Shown: positions 24,958 through 33,821, counted from the first letter of the stretch. The stretch is 64,000 bases of DNA from Streptomyces sp. NBC_01428 (GCF_036231965.1 NZ_CP109499.1:5642001-5706000), one strand, 5' to 3'. Notes: generated by a model from the sequence alone, not told the origin. Numbers and translations are program-made.

Positions 24958-26127
24958 ATGTACGACGAACAGCAGGGGTCGGATCGAGGGGCGGGGGGTG
25001 TGCCCGGGCCTCTTTCCGGGTTCACCGTGGGGGTGACCGCCGCGCGGCGGGCCGGGGAGCTCGGGGCGTTGCTGCGCAGGCGCGGGGCCGCCGTCGTGCA
25101 CGGGCCCGCCCTGCGGATCGTGCCGCTCGGTGATGACGGGGAACTGCGCTCGGTGACGCGGGAGTTGGTCGAGCGCGGGCCCGATCTCGTCGTGGCCAGC
25201 ACCGCCGTCGGGTTCCGGGGGTGGGTCGAGGCCGCCCATGGGTGGGGTCTCGGCGCGGAGTTGCTCGCGCGGCTGGGGGAGGCCGAACTGCTGGCCCGGG
25301 GGCCCAAGGTGAAGGGCGCGATCCGGGCCCAGGGGCTGACCGAGGCGTGGTCGCCCGTCTCCGAGTCGATGTCCGAGGTCCTGGGACGGCTGCTCGACCA
25401 GGGAGTCGAGGGCCGCCGTGTCGCCGTACTGCTGCACGGTGAACCGCTGCCCGGGTTCGTCGAGTCGCTGCGCGCGGCCGGCGGTGAGGTCGTGCCCGTG
25501 CCGGTGTACCGGTGGATGCCGCCGCAGGACATCGGGCCGGTCGACCGGCTCCTCGACGCCGTCCTCACCCGCGGCCTGGACGCGCTCACCTTCACCAGCG
25601 CGCCCGCCGCCGCGTCCCTGCTCTCCCGTGCCGGGGACCGAGGACTGCGCGCGGACGTCGTCGCCGCCCTGCGCCACGACGTGCTGCCCGTCTGCGTCGG
25701 CCCGGTCACCGCGCTGCCGTTGCAGGCCGAGGGCGTGGAGACCGTGCAGCCCGAGCGGTTCCGGCTCGCGCCGCTCGTGCAGGTGCTCTGTCAGGAACTG
25801 CCGGGCAGGGCGCGGACGTTGCCCGTCGCCGGGCACCGGATGGAGATCCGCGGGCACGCGGTGCTGGTGGACGGCGCGCTGCGGCCCGTACCGCCCGCCG
25901 GGATGTCGCTGCTGCGGTCCCTCGCGCGGCGGCCCGGCTGGGTGGTGGCGCGGGCGGAACTGCTGCGCGCGCTGCCCGGAGCCGGGCGGGACGAGCACGC
26001 CGTGGAGACCGCGATGGCCCGGCTGCGGACGGCACTCGGCGCGCCCAGGCTGATCCAGACCGTGGTCAAGCGCGGCTACCGGCTCGCGCTCGACCCGGTC
26101 GCGGACTCCAAGTACGCCGACGCCTGA
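24958..26127 (+). CDS. nnaR: NnaR-like regulator: uroporphyrinogen-III synthase domain fused to winged HTH
   Basis: 389 residues from ATG 24958 (GTG 24937 would add seven). Residues of about 20-260 form a HemD-like domain (TVGVTAARRAGELGALLRRRG, FTSAPAAASLL), and the C-terminal 100 residues form an OmpR-type winged helix (LVDGALRPVPPAGMSLLRSLARRPG, DEHAVETAMARLRTALG, VKRGYRLAL). This fusion is the architecture of NnaR, a nitrate/nitrite assimilation regulator that works with GlnR in S. coelicolor. The C-terminal 52 bp overlap the convergent gene. The exact symbol rests on architecture and gene order, not on a search. Confidence 0.75.
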   Translation: MYDEQQGSDRGAGGVPGPLSGFTVGVTAARRAGELGALLRRRGAAVVHGPALRIVPLGDDGELRSVTRELVERGPDLVVASTAVGFRGWVEAAHGWGLGAELLARLGEAELLARGPKVKGAIRAQGLTEAWSPVSESMSEVLGRLLDQGVEGRRVAVLLHGEPLPGFVESLRAAGGEVVPVPVYRWMPPQDIGPVDRLLDAVLTRGLDALTFTSAPAAASLLSRAGDRGLRADVVAALRHDVLPVCVGPVTALPLQAEGVETVQPERFRLAPLVQVLCQELPGRARTLPVAGHRMEIRGHAVLVDGALRPVPPAGMSLLRSLARRPGWVVARAELLRALPGAGRDEHAVETAMARLRTALGAPRLIQTVVKRGYRLALDPVADSKYADA

Positions 26128-26687
26128 GGGTGGCGGAACAGGTACAGCGCGCGGGCGAGGCAGGCCAGGGCGACGGTCGAGAGCACGGCTCGTACGACGT
26201 TCCAGGCCACCCAGGTGTCCTCGAAGCGGTCGCGTACGGCGGCGGGTTCGGCGATCCGGGTGGGGGCGCCCGCGGCGGCCAGGTCGTCGTTGAGCGGGAT
26301 GTTCACGGCCGCGGTGAGGACGACTGCGAGCGCGTAGGCGGCGAGGGCGGCGAACACCCACCAGCGGTGCGGGGCGCCGCGCGACTGCCAGGCGGCGACC
26401 GCCGTCAGGGCGAGTGCGCCCAGGAAGCTGAGGAAGAACACGGGGTTCTGGATGACGTCGTTGACGTTCTGCATGACCTCGATGAAGACGCGGTCGTCGC
26501 TGCGGGCCAGGGCGGGCATGATCGCGCAGGCGAAGATGTAGAAGACCCCGGCGATCAGGCCCATCGCGACGGTCGCCGCCCCCAGGACCCCCGCCGCCGT
26601 GCCGCGCCGCCGCACCGGGCCGGTGCCGGTGCCTGTGCCTGTGCCGGTGGGATGTTCGGTGTTCGTGGTGTTCGCGTCGGTCGTCAT
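26076..26687 (-). CDS. DUF1772-type integral membrane protein
   Basis: 203 residues, four predicted spans. The N-terminus has a Thr-Gly repeat (GTGTGTGTG) encoded by hexanucleotide repeats near 26610-26648, prone to length change. The core (GLIAGVFYIFACAIMPAL, YALAVVLTAAVNIPLNDDL, DTWVAWNVVRAVLST) matches the anthrone-oxygenase-like DUF1772 membrane family, whose NVPLN/NIPLN motif is present. Function is unknown. It is convergent with and overlaps the end of nnaR by 52 bp. Confidence 0.82.
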   Translation of the reverse strand: MTTDANTTNTEHPTGTGTGTGTGPVRRRGTAAGVLGAATVAMGLIAGVFYIFACAIMPALARSDDRVFIEVMQNVNDVIQNPVFFLSFLGALALTAVAAWQSRGAPHRWWVFAALAAYALAVVLTAAVNIPLNDDLAAAGAPTRIAEPAAVRDRFEDTWVAWNVVRAVLSTVALACLARALYLFRHPQASAYLESATGSSASR

Positions 26688-26925
26688 GTCCGTCAGTCAA
26701 GCGGTCCGGTCCGGCGGGTGACATGGCCGAGGAGCGCGGTCGCATACGCGGGCGTCCACCGTTTCGCGAGCGCGGGGCCGGGCCGCGGAACGGCGTACGG
26801 CGCGGCCGGTGCGCGGGTGTCGTGAACGTGTCCGGTACGGGGCGGTACGGAGTCTTCCGGCACGGCGTGCGGGCATGCACTGTAGGAGGGACCACGGCGG
26901 GTGACCCCAAGGCGGTGACAGGCGC

Positions 26926-27513
26926 ATGGCAGCGGGCACGGCCACAGCCTCGTACGACCTGCGGTTCGACTCCGGGCGGATCTGCCTGGACCTGACGGCC
27001 ACCACCCATCCCGACGAACGGCTCGACTCCGCGGGCCGGTTGCGCGCCTGGGTCGTCGCGTCCGGCCTGGTGCCCGCGGACACCCCACTGATCTCGGTGG
27101 ACACCCTCTGGCTGCTCGGCTTCCGGGAACTGCGCGGGCACATCTCCCAGTTGGTGCGCGGCGAGCTGGACGGCCGGCCCGCCGACAGCGCGCTCGCCCG
27201 GGTCAACGCCGCGGCCCTGGCCGCGCCGCCCGCTCCCTGGGCCGTCCGCGCCGACGACGGCTCGCTGCGCCGGCGGCTGCACACCGAGCCCGGCTGCGCC
27301 GAACTGCTCGCCGTGGTGGCCCGGGACACCCTCGATCTGCTCACCGACCCTGCGGCGCGGGCGAGTCTGCGACAGTGCGAGGGTGACAACTGCCCGATCG
27401 TCTATCTGGACACCTCGCGTGGCCGGCGGCGACGATGGTGTTCGAGCGAGGTGTGCGGCAATCGGGAGCGGGTGGCCCGGCATCGCCGCAGGGCGGCCCT
27501 GGCCCGCGCCTGA
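26926..27513 (+). CDS. CGNR zinc finger / ABATE-domain protein
   Basis: 195 residues. An N-terminal stress-induced ABATE-type domain (FDSGRICLDLTATTH) is followed by a C-terminal zinc finger with CEGDNCPIVYLD and WCSSEVCGNRERVARHR, which contains the namesake CGNR motif and four cysteines. Members of this family are small putative transcription regulators in actinobacteria. No ligand or target is evident; it stands alone between the DUF1772 gene and the sigma factor gene. Confidence 0.85.
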   Translation: MAAGTATASYDLRFDSGRICLDLTATTHPDERLDSAGRLRAWVVASGLVPADTPLISVDTLWLLGFRELRGHISQLVRGELDGRPADSALARVNAAALAAPPAPWAVRADDGSLRRRLHTEPGCAELLAVVARDTLDLLTDPAARASLRQCEGDNCPIVYLDTSRGRRRRWCSSEVCGNRERVARHRRRAALARA

Positions 27514-27608
27514 CCACACCCGTCCGTGATCCTCCTGTGACCGGAGGTGATCGATACGCTTCCTTTTCGCTGTCTTCACAACTCAAACAGAAAAAACCCT
27601 GTGCACTT

Positions 27609-27634
27609 TGAACACCCGCGTACCAGCACACGTA
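27609..27634 (+). promoter_or_regulatory. ECF-type promoter upstream of sigU
   Basis: TGAAC (27609-27613), 17 bases, then CGTA (27631-27634), about 50 bp before the sigma factor GTG. AAC in the -35 and CGT in the -10 are the usual features of ECF-dependent promoters, many of which are autoregulated. An A-rich tract (aaacagaaaaaa) lies just upstream. Confidence 0.45.
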
Positions 27635-27684
27635 CCCGGTGATGAGCGACCGACTGGGGGAACCCCCGGACACCGGAGGTAGGC

Positions 27685-28269
27685 GTGCGCAAGGATTCCG
27701 CCGTGGCTGACGAACGTAGGCCAAGGGCCCGACATCGCATGTCTCAGCAGTCCTCGTCGACCGAACCCGACGAGGAGCTGATGCGTGCGCTGTACCGGGA
27801 ACACGCGGGGCCCTTGCTGGCGTACGTGCTGCGCCTGGTCGCAGGCGACCGGCAGCGTGCCGAGGACGTCGTGCAGGAAACACTCATCCGTGCCTGGAAG
27901 AACGCCGGCCAGCTCAATCGAGCGACCGGTTCGGTACGCCCCTGGCTGGTGACGGTCGCCCGACGCATCGTCATCGACGGCCACCGCAGTCGGCAGGCCC
28001 GGCCGCAGGAGGTCGACCCGTCGCCGCTGGAGGTCATCCCCGCGGAGGACGAGATCGACAAGGCGTTGTGGCTGATGACACTGTCGGACGCGCTGGACGA
28101 CCTGACCCCTGCTCACAGGGAGGTACTGGTCGAAACATACTTCAAAGGGCGTACGGTCAATGAGGCGGCCGAGACCCTCGGCATCCCCAGCGGCACCGTG
28201 CGCTCCCGGGTGTTCTACGCCCTGCGGTCGATGAAGCTGGCTCTGGAGGAGCGGGGGGTGACGGCATGA
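27685..28269 (+). CDS. sigU: ECF RNA polymerase sigma factor (SigU-like)
   Basis: 194 residues from GTG 27685 with GGAGG five bases upstream. Region 2 (LMRALYREHAGPLLAYVLRLV, AEDVVQETLIRAWKN, RPWLVTVARRIVIDGHRSR) and region 4 (LDDLTPAHREVLVETYFKGRTVNEAAETLGIPSGTV, in parts) are complete. The stop overlaps the anti-sigma ATG by four bases. The pair, its place between nnaR and helD, and the ZAS partner match my recollection of sigU/rsuA of S. coelicolor, where loss of the anti-sigma blocks aerial growth. The symbol is inferred from synteny. Confidence 0.85.
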   Translation: MRKDSAVADERRPRARHRMSQQSSSTEPDEELMRALYREHAGPLLAYVLRLVAGDRQRAEDVVQETLIRAWKNAGQLNRATGSVRPWLVTVARRIVIDGHRSRQARPQEVDPSPLEVIPAEDEIDKALWLMTLSDALDDLTPAHREVLVETYFKGRTVNEAAETLGIPSGTVRSRVFYALRSMKLALEERGVTA

Positions 28270-29090
28270 ACACGTACGGGGGTTACGGAACAGGTGGTCC
28301 GGGAGCCATGCAGGGTCCGCGGGGACAGCAAGGCCCCGGAGACATCCACGAAACCGTCGGCGCCTACGCCTTGGGCATCCTCGACGACGCCGAGGCAAGC
28401 GCTTTCGAGGAGCATCTGGCGACCTGCGAGTGGTGCGCCCAGCAGCTCGACGAGCTGGCCGGGATGGAGCCGATGCTCGCCGCGCTCGCGGACCTGCCCG
28501 CCTCGCAGGGCAGCCCGGCCATCGCGGAGTCCCTCTCGGCCCGCCCGAGCCCACGGCTCGCGGAGCGACTGGTCGACGAGGTCGCGGCACGCCGCGCCCA
28601 CAAGCGCAGGCGTGGAATGTACCTGGTGGCCGCCGCGGCCGCACTGATCGTCGGCGGTCCGCTGACCGTCATGGCCGTCAACGGCGGCAGCGACGGCGGT
28701 ACGACCGTGCCGCAGGCGCACGCGACCAGCCCCGCCAAGGCCGCCTTCGACGTGATGACGGACAAGACGCAGGCCACGGACCCGACCACCAAGGTCAACG
28801 CCGTCGTCGCCGTCGAGCCGAAGGACTGGGGTACCCACGCCGTCCTCCAGCTCAAGAACGTCAAGGGCCCGCTCAAGTGCTCCCTGATCGCCGTCGGCAA
28901 GAACGGCGAGCGCGAGACGGTCACCACCTGGGCGGTCCCGAAGTGGGGCTACGGCATCCCCAACGCCAAGGCCGAGGAGGCGAAGCAGCCGCTCTACGTG
29001 CACGGAGGCGCGGCCTTCACGCCGAACCAGATCGACCACTTCGAGGTCATGACCTTCGACGGGAAGCGGCTCGTCGAAGTGGACGCGTGA
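28266..29090 (+). CDS. rsuA: ZAS-domain membrane anti-sigma factor (RsuA-like)
   Basis: 274 residues. The cytoplasmic N-terminus carries the zinc-binding anti-sigma motif H-x3-C-x2-C as His50, Cys54 and Cys57 (EEHLATCEWCAQQ). One membrane span follows at about 118-138 (MYLVAAAAALIVGGPLTVMAV), then an extracellular domain of about 130 residues with beta-rich pattern. It should hold the preceding ECF sigma factor at the membrane until an outside signal releases it. Translational coupling by ATGA fixes stoichiometry. Confidence 0.88.
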   Translation: MNTYGGYGTGGPGAMQGPRGQQGPGDIHETVGAYALGILDDAEASAFEEHLATCEWCAQQLDELAGMEPMLAALADLPASQGSPAIAESLSARPSPRLAERLVDEVAARRAHKRRRGMYLVAAAAALIVGGPLTVMAVNGGSDGGTTVPQAHATSPAKAAFDVMTDKTQATDPTTKVNAVVAVEPKDWGTHAVLQLKNVKGPLKCSLIAVGKNGERETVTTWAVPKWGYGIPNAKAEEAKQPLYVHGGAAFTPNQIDHFEVMTFDGKRLVEVDA

Positions 29091-29173
29091 GCGAACCCCG
29101 GGCGCGCACGTAGCCCGGCGGGCCCCCCTTCGCGTACGGTTGACGGCTGCCCAGCACGTCAGAAGGGGGCCCG

Positions 29174-31591
29174 GTGGCCGCTCAGGCTCAGCAGGAATCC
29201 GCGGTCGGTTCGGTCCGTCCGTCCGCAGCGGAGAAGTCCGCCCAGGACGACTCCGTGAGGGACCGGGAGATCGGCGTCGAACAACATCATCTGGACCGGG
29301 TCTACCGGCGCCTCGAGGAGAAGATCCATGAGGCCGAGTTCCTGATGAACGACGCCGCCCAGCGCGGTCAGGTCGGCACGCCCGGAGCGCTCGCGGAACG
29401 CGACGCCCAGGTGTTCCGCGCCGGAATCCACCTCAACCGGCTCAACAACGAGTTCGAGGACTTCCTCTTCGGCCGGATCGACCTGCTCCTCGGGAAGGAC
29501 GGCAAGAAGGGCCCCGACGGCGCGTACACGGCGGTCGAGCCCGCCGAGGGCGCGGTCCGCGAGGACAACACCGCCGACATCGCCGAGACGCTCCACATCG
29601 GCCGTATCGGCGTCCTGGACGCCGACTACTCGCCGCTGGTCATCGACTGGCGGGCGCCCGCCGCGGCCCCGTTCTACCGCTCGACCCCGGTCGACCCGGG
29701 CCGGGTCGTACGGCGCCGCGTCATCCGCTCCAAGGGCCGCAAGGTCCTCGGCGTCGAGGACGACCTGATGCGCCCCGAGCTGACGGCCGCGCTGGACGGC
29801 CGCCGGCTCTCCGTCGTCGGGGACGGCGCACTGATGGCCGCGCTCGGCCAGGCCCGCAGCCACTCCATGCGCGACATCGTGGCGTCGATCCAGGCCGAAC
29901 AGGACCTGGTGATCCGCGCCCCCGCCGCCTCCGTGACCTACGTCGAGGGCGGCCCCGGCACCGGCAAGACCGCGGTGGCCCTGCACCGGGCCGCCTATCT
30001 CCTCTACCAGGACCGCCGCCGGTACGCGGGCGGCATCCTGATCGTCTCCCCGACCCCGCTGCTCGTCGCCTACACCGAGGGCGTCCTGCCCTCGCTCGGC
30101 GAGGAGGGCCAGGTCGCCATCCGCGCGATCGGCTCCCTCGTCGACGGCGTGAGCGCCACGCTGTACGACTCTCCCGCGGTCGCCCGCGCCAAGGGGTCGT
30201 ACCGGATGCTGAAGGTGCTGCGGAAGGCGGCCCGCGGGGCGCTGGAGACGCCGGGCGGAGCGAACGGCCGGAACGGGTCGGGCGGCTCCCGTGAAGCGGC
30301 CTCCGGGCAGCTCGCCTTCGGCGAACCCGACACCGCGCCCGCCGGACCCCCCACCCGGCTGCGGGTCGTGGCCTTCGGACGCCGCGTCGAGCTGGAGTCC
30401 GCCGAACTCGACCGCATCAAGCACAACGCGCTCAGCGGGACGGCGCCGGTCAACCTGCTGCGCCCGCGCGCCCGCAAGCTGCTGCTCGACGCGCTGTGGG
30501 CGCGGTCGGGCGCCGGGACCCGGCACTCCGACCCGGAGCTTGCCGCCGAACTGCGCTCCTCGTTCGACGAGGACGTCACCTCCGAGGACAGCTTCCTGAC
30601 GTTCCTGGACGCCTGGTGGCCCGAGCTGACCCCGCGCGGCGTGCTGACCGCGATGGCCGACGAGCGGCGGCTCGGACGCTGGGCGCGGCGGATCCTCAAC
30701 CCGGGCGAGGTGCGCCGGGTGGCGCGCTCGCTGAAGCGGGACGGGCTGTCCGTGCACGACGTGGCGATGCTCGACGAGCTCCAGGCGATCGTCGGGATGC
30801 CCGCGCGGCCCAGGAAGCGCCGCGACCTGGACCCGCTGGACCAGCTCACCGGCCTGGAGGAGCTGATGCCGGTGCGCGAGGAGTCGCAGCGCGAGCGCGC
30901 CGAGCGGCTCGCCCAGGAGCGCACCGAGTACGCCCACGTCATCGTGGACGAGGCACAGGACCTCACGCCCATGCAGTGGCGGATGGTCGGCCGTCGTGGC
31001 CGGCACGCCACCTGGACGGTCGTCGGCGACCCGGCCCAGTCGTCCTGGTCCGACCCGGACGAGGCGGCCGAGGCGCGCGACGAGGCCCTCGGCACCCGCC
31101 CCCGGCGCCGGTTCACGCTCACCGTGAACTACCGCAACCCGGCCGAGATCGCCGAGCTGGCCGCCAAGGTCCTCGCGCTCGCGATGCCGGGCTCGGACTC
31201 GCCCTCCGCGGTCCGGTCCACGGGCGTCGAGCCGCATTTCGCCGTCGTCCGGGAGTCCCTCGCCCAGACCGTGCGCGCCGAGGCGGCCCGGCTGCTCGAC
31301 CGCGTCGACGGCACGGTGGGTGTCGTCGTCGCCATGAACCGGCGCGAGGAGGCCGCCCGCTGGCTCGCCGGGCTCGGGGACCGCGTGGTGGCCCTCGGCA
31401 GCCTGGAGGCCAAGGGGCTGGAGTACGACGCGAACGTGGTCGTGTCGCCCGCGGAGATCGCGGACGAGTCGCCGGCCGGGCTGCGGGTCCTGTACGTCGC
31501 CCTGACACGGGCGACCCAGCAGCTGACCGTCGTCTCCAGCGACCGCGACGATCCCGACGCGTCCGGCGTCCCCGACCTGCTCAGGGACTGA
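29174..31591 (+). CDS. helD: HelD-like UvrD-family RNA polymerase recycling motor
   Basis: 805 residues from GTG 29174 behind AGAAGGGGG. The N-terminal arm is a charged coiled-coil (LDRVYRRLEEKIHEAEFLMND). The split ATPase head has Walker A at about 259-266 (GGPGTGKT), a Walker B/DEXQ motif (HVIVDEAQDLTPMQW), NYRNPAEI and the C-terminal GLEYDANVVV with YVALTRATQQ. This layout is that of actinobacterial HelD, which inserts into stalled RNA polymerase and frees it from nucleic acid. It is not an ordinary DNA helicase in length or insertion pattern. Confidence 0.85.
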   Translation: MAAQAQQESAVGSVRPSAAEKSAQDDSVRDREIGVEQHHLDRVYRRLEEKIHEAEFLMNDAAQRGQVGTPGALAERDAQVFRAGIHLNRLNNEFEDFLFGRIDLLLGKDGKKGPDGAYTAVEPAEGAVREDNTADIAETLHIGRIGVLDADYSPLVIDWRAPAAAPFYRSTPVDPGRVVRRRVIRSKGRKVLGVEDDLMRPELTAALDGRRLSVVGDGALMAALGQARSHSMRDIVASIQAEQDLVIRAPAASVTYVEGGPGTGKTAVALHRAAYLLYQDRRRYAGGILIVSPTPLLVAYTEGVLPSLGEEGQVAIRAIGSLVDGVSATLYDSPAVARAKGSYRMLKVLRKAARGALETPGGANGRNGSGGSREAASGQLAFGEPDTAPAGPPTRLRVVAFGRRVELESAELDRIKHNALSGTAPVNLLRPRARKLLLDALWARSGAGTRHSDPELAAELRSSFDEDVTSEDSFLTFLDAWWPELTPRGVLTAMADERRLGRWARRILNPGEVRRVARSLKRDGLSVHDVAMLDELQAIVGMPARPRKRRDLDPLDQLTGLEELMPVREESQRERAERLAQERTEYAHVIVDEAQDLTPMQWRMVGRRGRHATWTVVGDPAQSSWSDPDEAAEARDEALGTRPRRRFTLTVNYRNPAEIAELAAKVLALAMPGSDSPSAVRSTGVEPHFAVVRESLAQTVRAEAARLLDRVDGTVGVVVAMNRREEAARWLAGLGDRVVALGSLEAKGLEYDANVVVSPAEIADESPAGLRVLYVALTRATQQLTVVSSDRDDPDASGVPDLLRD

Positions 31592-31658
31592 CCCCGTCCG
31601 CTTCGACCGCTCCGGTCCGCCCCCGCCCCACGCCTCGCCGAAAAAGAACTCCCGGGAC

Positions 31659-31686
31659 GGGAATTGCCTTACGGGGATCCTTTGTT
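31659..31686 (+). promoter_or_regulatory. SigR/ECF-like promoter of the intergenic RNA
   Basis: GGGAAT (31659-31664), 19 bases, GTT (31684-31686). This agrees with the GGGAAT-N18/19-GTT form of the Streptomyces SigR promoter consensus as I know it. A transcript would begin near 31692 and run through the four hairpins. Confidence 0.55.
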
Positions 31687-31691
31687 ACCTT

Positions 31692-31848
31692 TGACGTGAC
31701 ACCGGCTCGATCCAAGCCCCCGGGCCCAACCTTCGTCGCTACGAGCGACCACTTGCCGCGAGGCGAGCATGGCGGGTCGGTGTCATGAACGTCGTCCTCC
31801 TCGGAGGACCTGAAGAGGCCCACGTCACCCCGTGACGTGGGCCTCTTT
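31692..31848 (+). ncRNA. Structured small RNA or attenuated leader candidate
   Basis: Four consecutive hairpins: GTCGCT-ACG-AGCGAC (31735-31749); CTTGCC-GCGA-GGCGAG with a GNRA tetraloop (31752-31767); GTCCTC-CTCG-GAGGAC (31794-31809), which holds an anti-Shine-Dalgarno CCTCCT; and the 16-bp terminator stem (31813-31847). A SigR-like promoter lies just upstream. A 16-codon open frame (ATG 31785, TGA in the terminator loop) also exists, so a leader-peptide attenuator for malic enzyme is the main alternative to a free-standing RNA. The 5' end is estimated from the promoter. Confidence 0.55.
31813..31847 (+). terminator. Perfect 16-bp terminator hairpin
   Basis: AAGAGGCCCACGTCAC pairs perfectly with GTGACGTGGGCCTCTT around a CCC loop, followed by TCGTTG. 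It lies 222 bp after the helD stop, too far to be its simple terminator, and ends the structured RNA candidate. Confidence 0.85.
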
Positions 31849-32012
31849 CGTTGCCCGGCCGATTCTCGTATGGTGGAATCCGTTTTCCGAAACCGCGAGC
31901 CCCTCGCGAACAAAACGTTCGCAATCCGGGGCGACTACCACGTACTCAGGGGTAGGTGCGACGATCGGACGGCACAAACGCAGTGACACGGTGAAAGCAG
32001 AGGAAGTCGGCC

Positions 32013-33446
32013 ATGGCAACGGCGCCCAGCGTCTCCTACTCGAACACGGTCCGGCTGGAGGTGCCCGCGAGCGGAACGGCGGTCTCCCAGCTCACCACGG
32101 CCGTCGAGTCCAACGGAGGCTCGGTGACCGGCCTCGACGTGACCGCATCCGGCCACGAGAAGCTCCAGATCGACGTCACCATCGCGGCGACCTCCACCGC
32201 GCACGCCGACGAGATCGTCGAACAGCTGCGCCACATCGAGGGCGTCACCCTCGGCAAGGTCTCCGACCGTACGTTCCTCATGCACCTCGGCGGCAAGATC
32301 GAGATGCAGTCCAAGCACCCGATCCGCAACCGTGACGACCTCTCCATGATCTACACCCCGGGCGTGGCGCGGGTGTGCATGGCGATCGCCGAGAACCCCG
32401 AGGACGCCCGCCGCCTCACCATCAAGCGCAACTCCGTTGCGGTCGTGACGGACGGCTCCGCCGTGCTGGGCCTGGGCAACATCGGCCCCAAGGCCGCGCT
32501 GCCCGTCATGGAGGGCAAGGCGGCCCTCTTCAAGCGCTTCGCCGGCATCGACGCCTGGCCGCTGTGCCTGGACACCCAGGACACCGACGCGATCGTCGAG
32601 ATCGTGAAGGCCATCGCCCCCGGCTTCGCGGGCATCAACCTGGAGGACATCTCCGCGCCGCGCTGCTTCGAGATCGAGGCCCGGCTGCGCGAGGCGCTCG
32701 ACATCCCCGTCTTCCACGACGACCAGCACGGCACGGCCATCGTGGTGCTCGCCGCGCTGACGAACGCCCTGCGTGTCGCGGGCAAGGCCATCGGTGACAT
32801 CCGCGTCGTCATGTCCGGCGCGGGCGCGGCCGGCACGGCCATCCTCAAGCTGCTGATCGCCGCCGGTGTGAAGAACGCCGTCGTCGCCGACATCCACGGC
32901 GTGGTGCACGCGGACCGCTCCGACCTCGTCGCCGCGGCCCCCGACTCGCCGCTGCGCTGGATCGCCGACAACACCAACCCCGAGGGCCTCACCGGCACAC
33001 TGAAGGAGGCCGTCCGCGAGGCGGACGTCTTCATCGGCGTGTCGGCCCCGAACGTGATCGACGGCGACGACGTGGCCCGGATGGCCGACAACGCCATCGT
33101 GTTCGCGCTCGCGAACCCCGACCCCGAGGTCGACCCGGCGATCGCCCGGCAGACGGCGGCCGTTGTCGCCACCGGCCGCTCCGACTTCCCCAACCAGATC
33201 AACAACGTCCTGGTGTTCCCGGGCGTCTTCCGTGGCCTCCTGGACGCCCAGTCGCGTACCGTCAACACGGAGATGATGCTCGCCGCCGCTGCCGCGCTCG
33301 CGGACGTGGTGACCGAGGACGAACTCAACCCGAACTACATCATCCCCAGCGTCTTCAACGACAAGGTCGCGGGCGCGGTCGCCGGAGCGGTGCGCAACGC
33401 CGCGAAGGCGGCGGGGGTGACGGACGCGGCCAGTACGACCGCGTAG
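32013..33446 (+). CDS. NAD(P)-dependent malic enzyme with N-terminal ACT domain
   Basis: 477 residues. An ACT-like regulatory domain covers about residues 9-85 (SYSNTVRLEVPASGTAVSQL). The malic enzyme core follows: MIYTPGVARVC with the catalytic Tyr, SVAVVTDGSAVLGLGNIGPKAALPVMEGKA, metal-binding NLEDISAPRCFEIE and FHDDQHGTAIV, and the Rossmann GAGAAGTAI. It decarboxylates malate to pyruvate, linking the TCA cycle to lipid and gluconeogenic precursors. The extra ACT domain suggests amino-acid or other small-molecule feedback. Cofactor preference cannot be stated from the sequence alone. Confidence 0.93.
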   Translation: MATAPSVSYSNTVRLEVPASGTAVSQLTTAVESNGGSVTGLDVTASGHEKLQIDVTIAATSTAHADEIVEQLRHIEGVTLGKVSDRTFLMHLGGKIEMQSKHPIRNRDDLSMIYTPGVARVCMAIAENPEDARRLTIKRNSVAVVTDGSAVLGLGNIGPKAALPVMEGKAALFKRFAGIDAWPLCLDTQDTDAIVEIVKAIAPGFAGINLEDISAPRCFEIEARLREALDIPVFHDDQHGTAIVVLAALTNALRVAGKAIGDIRVVMSGAGAAGTAILKLLIAAGVKNAVVADIHGVVHADRSDLVAAAPDSPLRWIADNTNPEGLTGTLKEAVREADVFIGVSAPNVIDGDDVARMADNAIVFALANPDPEVDPAIARQTAAVVATGRSDFPNQINNVLVFPGVFRGLLDAQSRTVNTEMMLAAAAALADVVTEDELNPNYIIPSVFNDKVAGAVAGAVRNAAKAAGVTDAASTTA

Positions 33447-33821
33447 CCGAGCGGGCCGGGCCGGACCGCAGAACCGGCCGGAAGCGGCCGGTGGCCCGCC
33501 TGTGACGGGCGCCACGACCGCCCGCAACCCGGCGCGTCGCGGAACGCGGGGCCAGTGGCCGCCTCTATGGTGGCGGCCAGGCTCAGGCCTCGCAGGCCTT
33601 TCCGTGTGACCCCCAAGGGTGTTCGTGTGACTCCCAGGGGTGCCGGATTGGCTTTCCCGCCGCAGGTGGGGGCAGGATGCGTCTTCGGGCGCGACGGTCT
33701 GGCTACGGACCCGGGTCCGGGGGCCGACCGAGGACCCTGGCAGCATCGGCTTCACTGTGCCGGATATGCGGCTCCGCCGCGTGGCACGCCTCAACAGCAA
33801 GAAGAACACGGGAGTAACAAC
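33447..33821 (+). promoter_or_regulatory. 375-bp leader region of hup with imperfect 21-bp tandem repeat
   Basis: No gene is credible here; an in-frame N-terminal extension of HU exists but has no homology to HU. Two imperfect 21-bp units starting CGTGTGAC lie at 33603-33623 and 33624-33644 (17 of 21 identical), each with a small CCC/GGG hairpin. TTGGCT at 33648 and CAGGAT at 33673 are a weak promoter candidate with a 19-base spacer. Confidence 0.45.

Larger units (their letters stand above)
31592..32012 (+). other. 421-bp helD-malic enzyme gap: RNA candidate and malic enzyme leader
   Basis: No protein gene of normal size. The first half holds an ECF/SigR-like promoter and a run of four hairpins ending in a strong terminator (31659-31848). 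The second half is the leader of malic enzyme, with an inverted repeat GCGAAC-AAAAC-GTTCGC at 31906-31922 that may be an operator and GAGGAAG as ribosome site before the ATG at 32013. Confidence 0.6.

Noticed and set aside
23413..27579. A 1388-codon open frame on the minus strand
   Set aside because: It is antisense to six well-supported genes, has Arg/Gly/Pro-rich shadow composition and no ribosome site. It is a by-product of high third-position GC.
33555..33821. An N-terminal extension of HU by 89 residues
   Set aside because: HU starts at MNRSELV with a good ribosome site at 33822. The extension has no HU-like or tail-like sequence and covers the promoter region.
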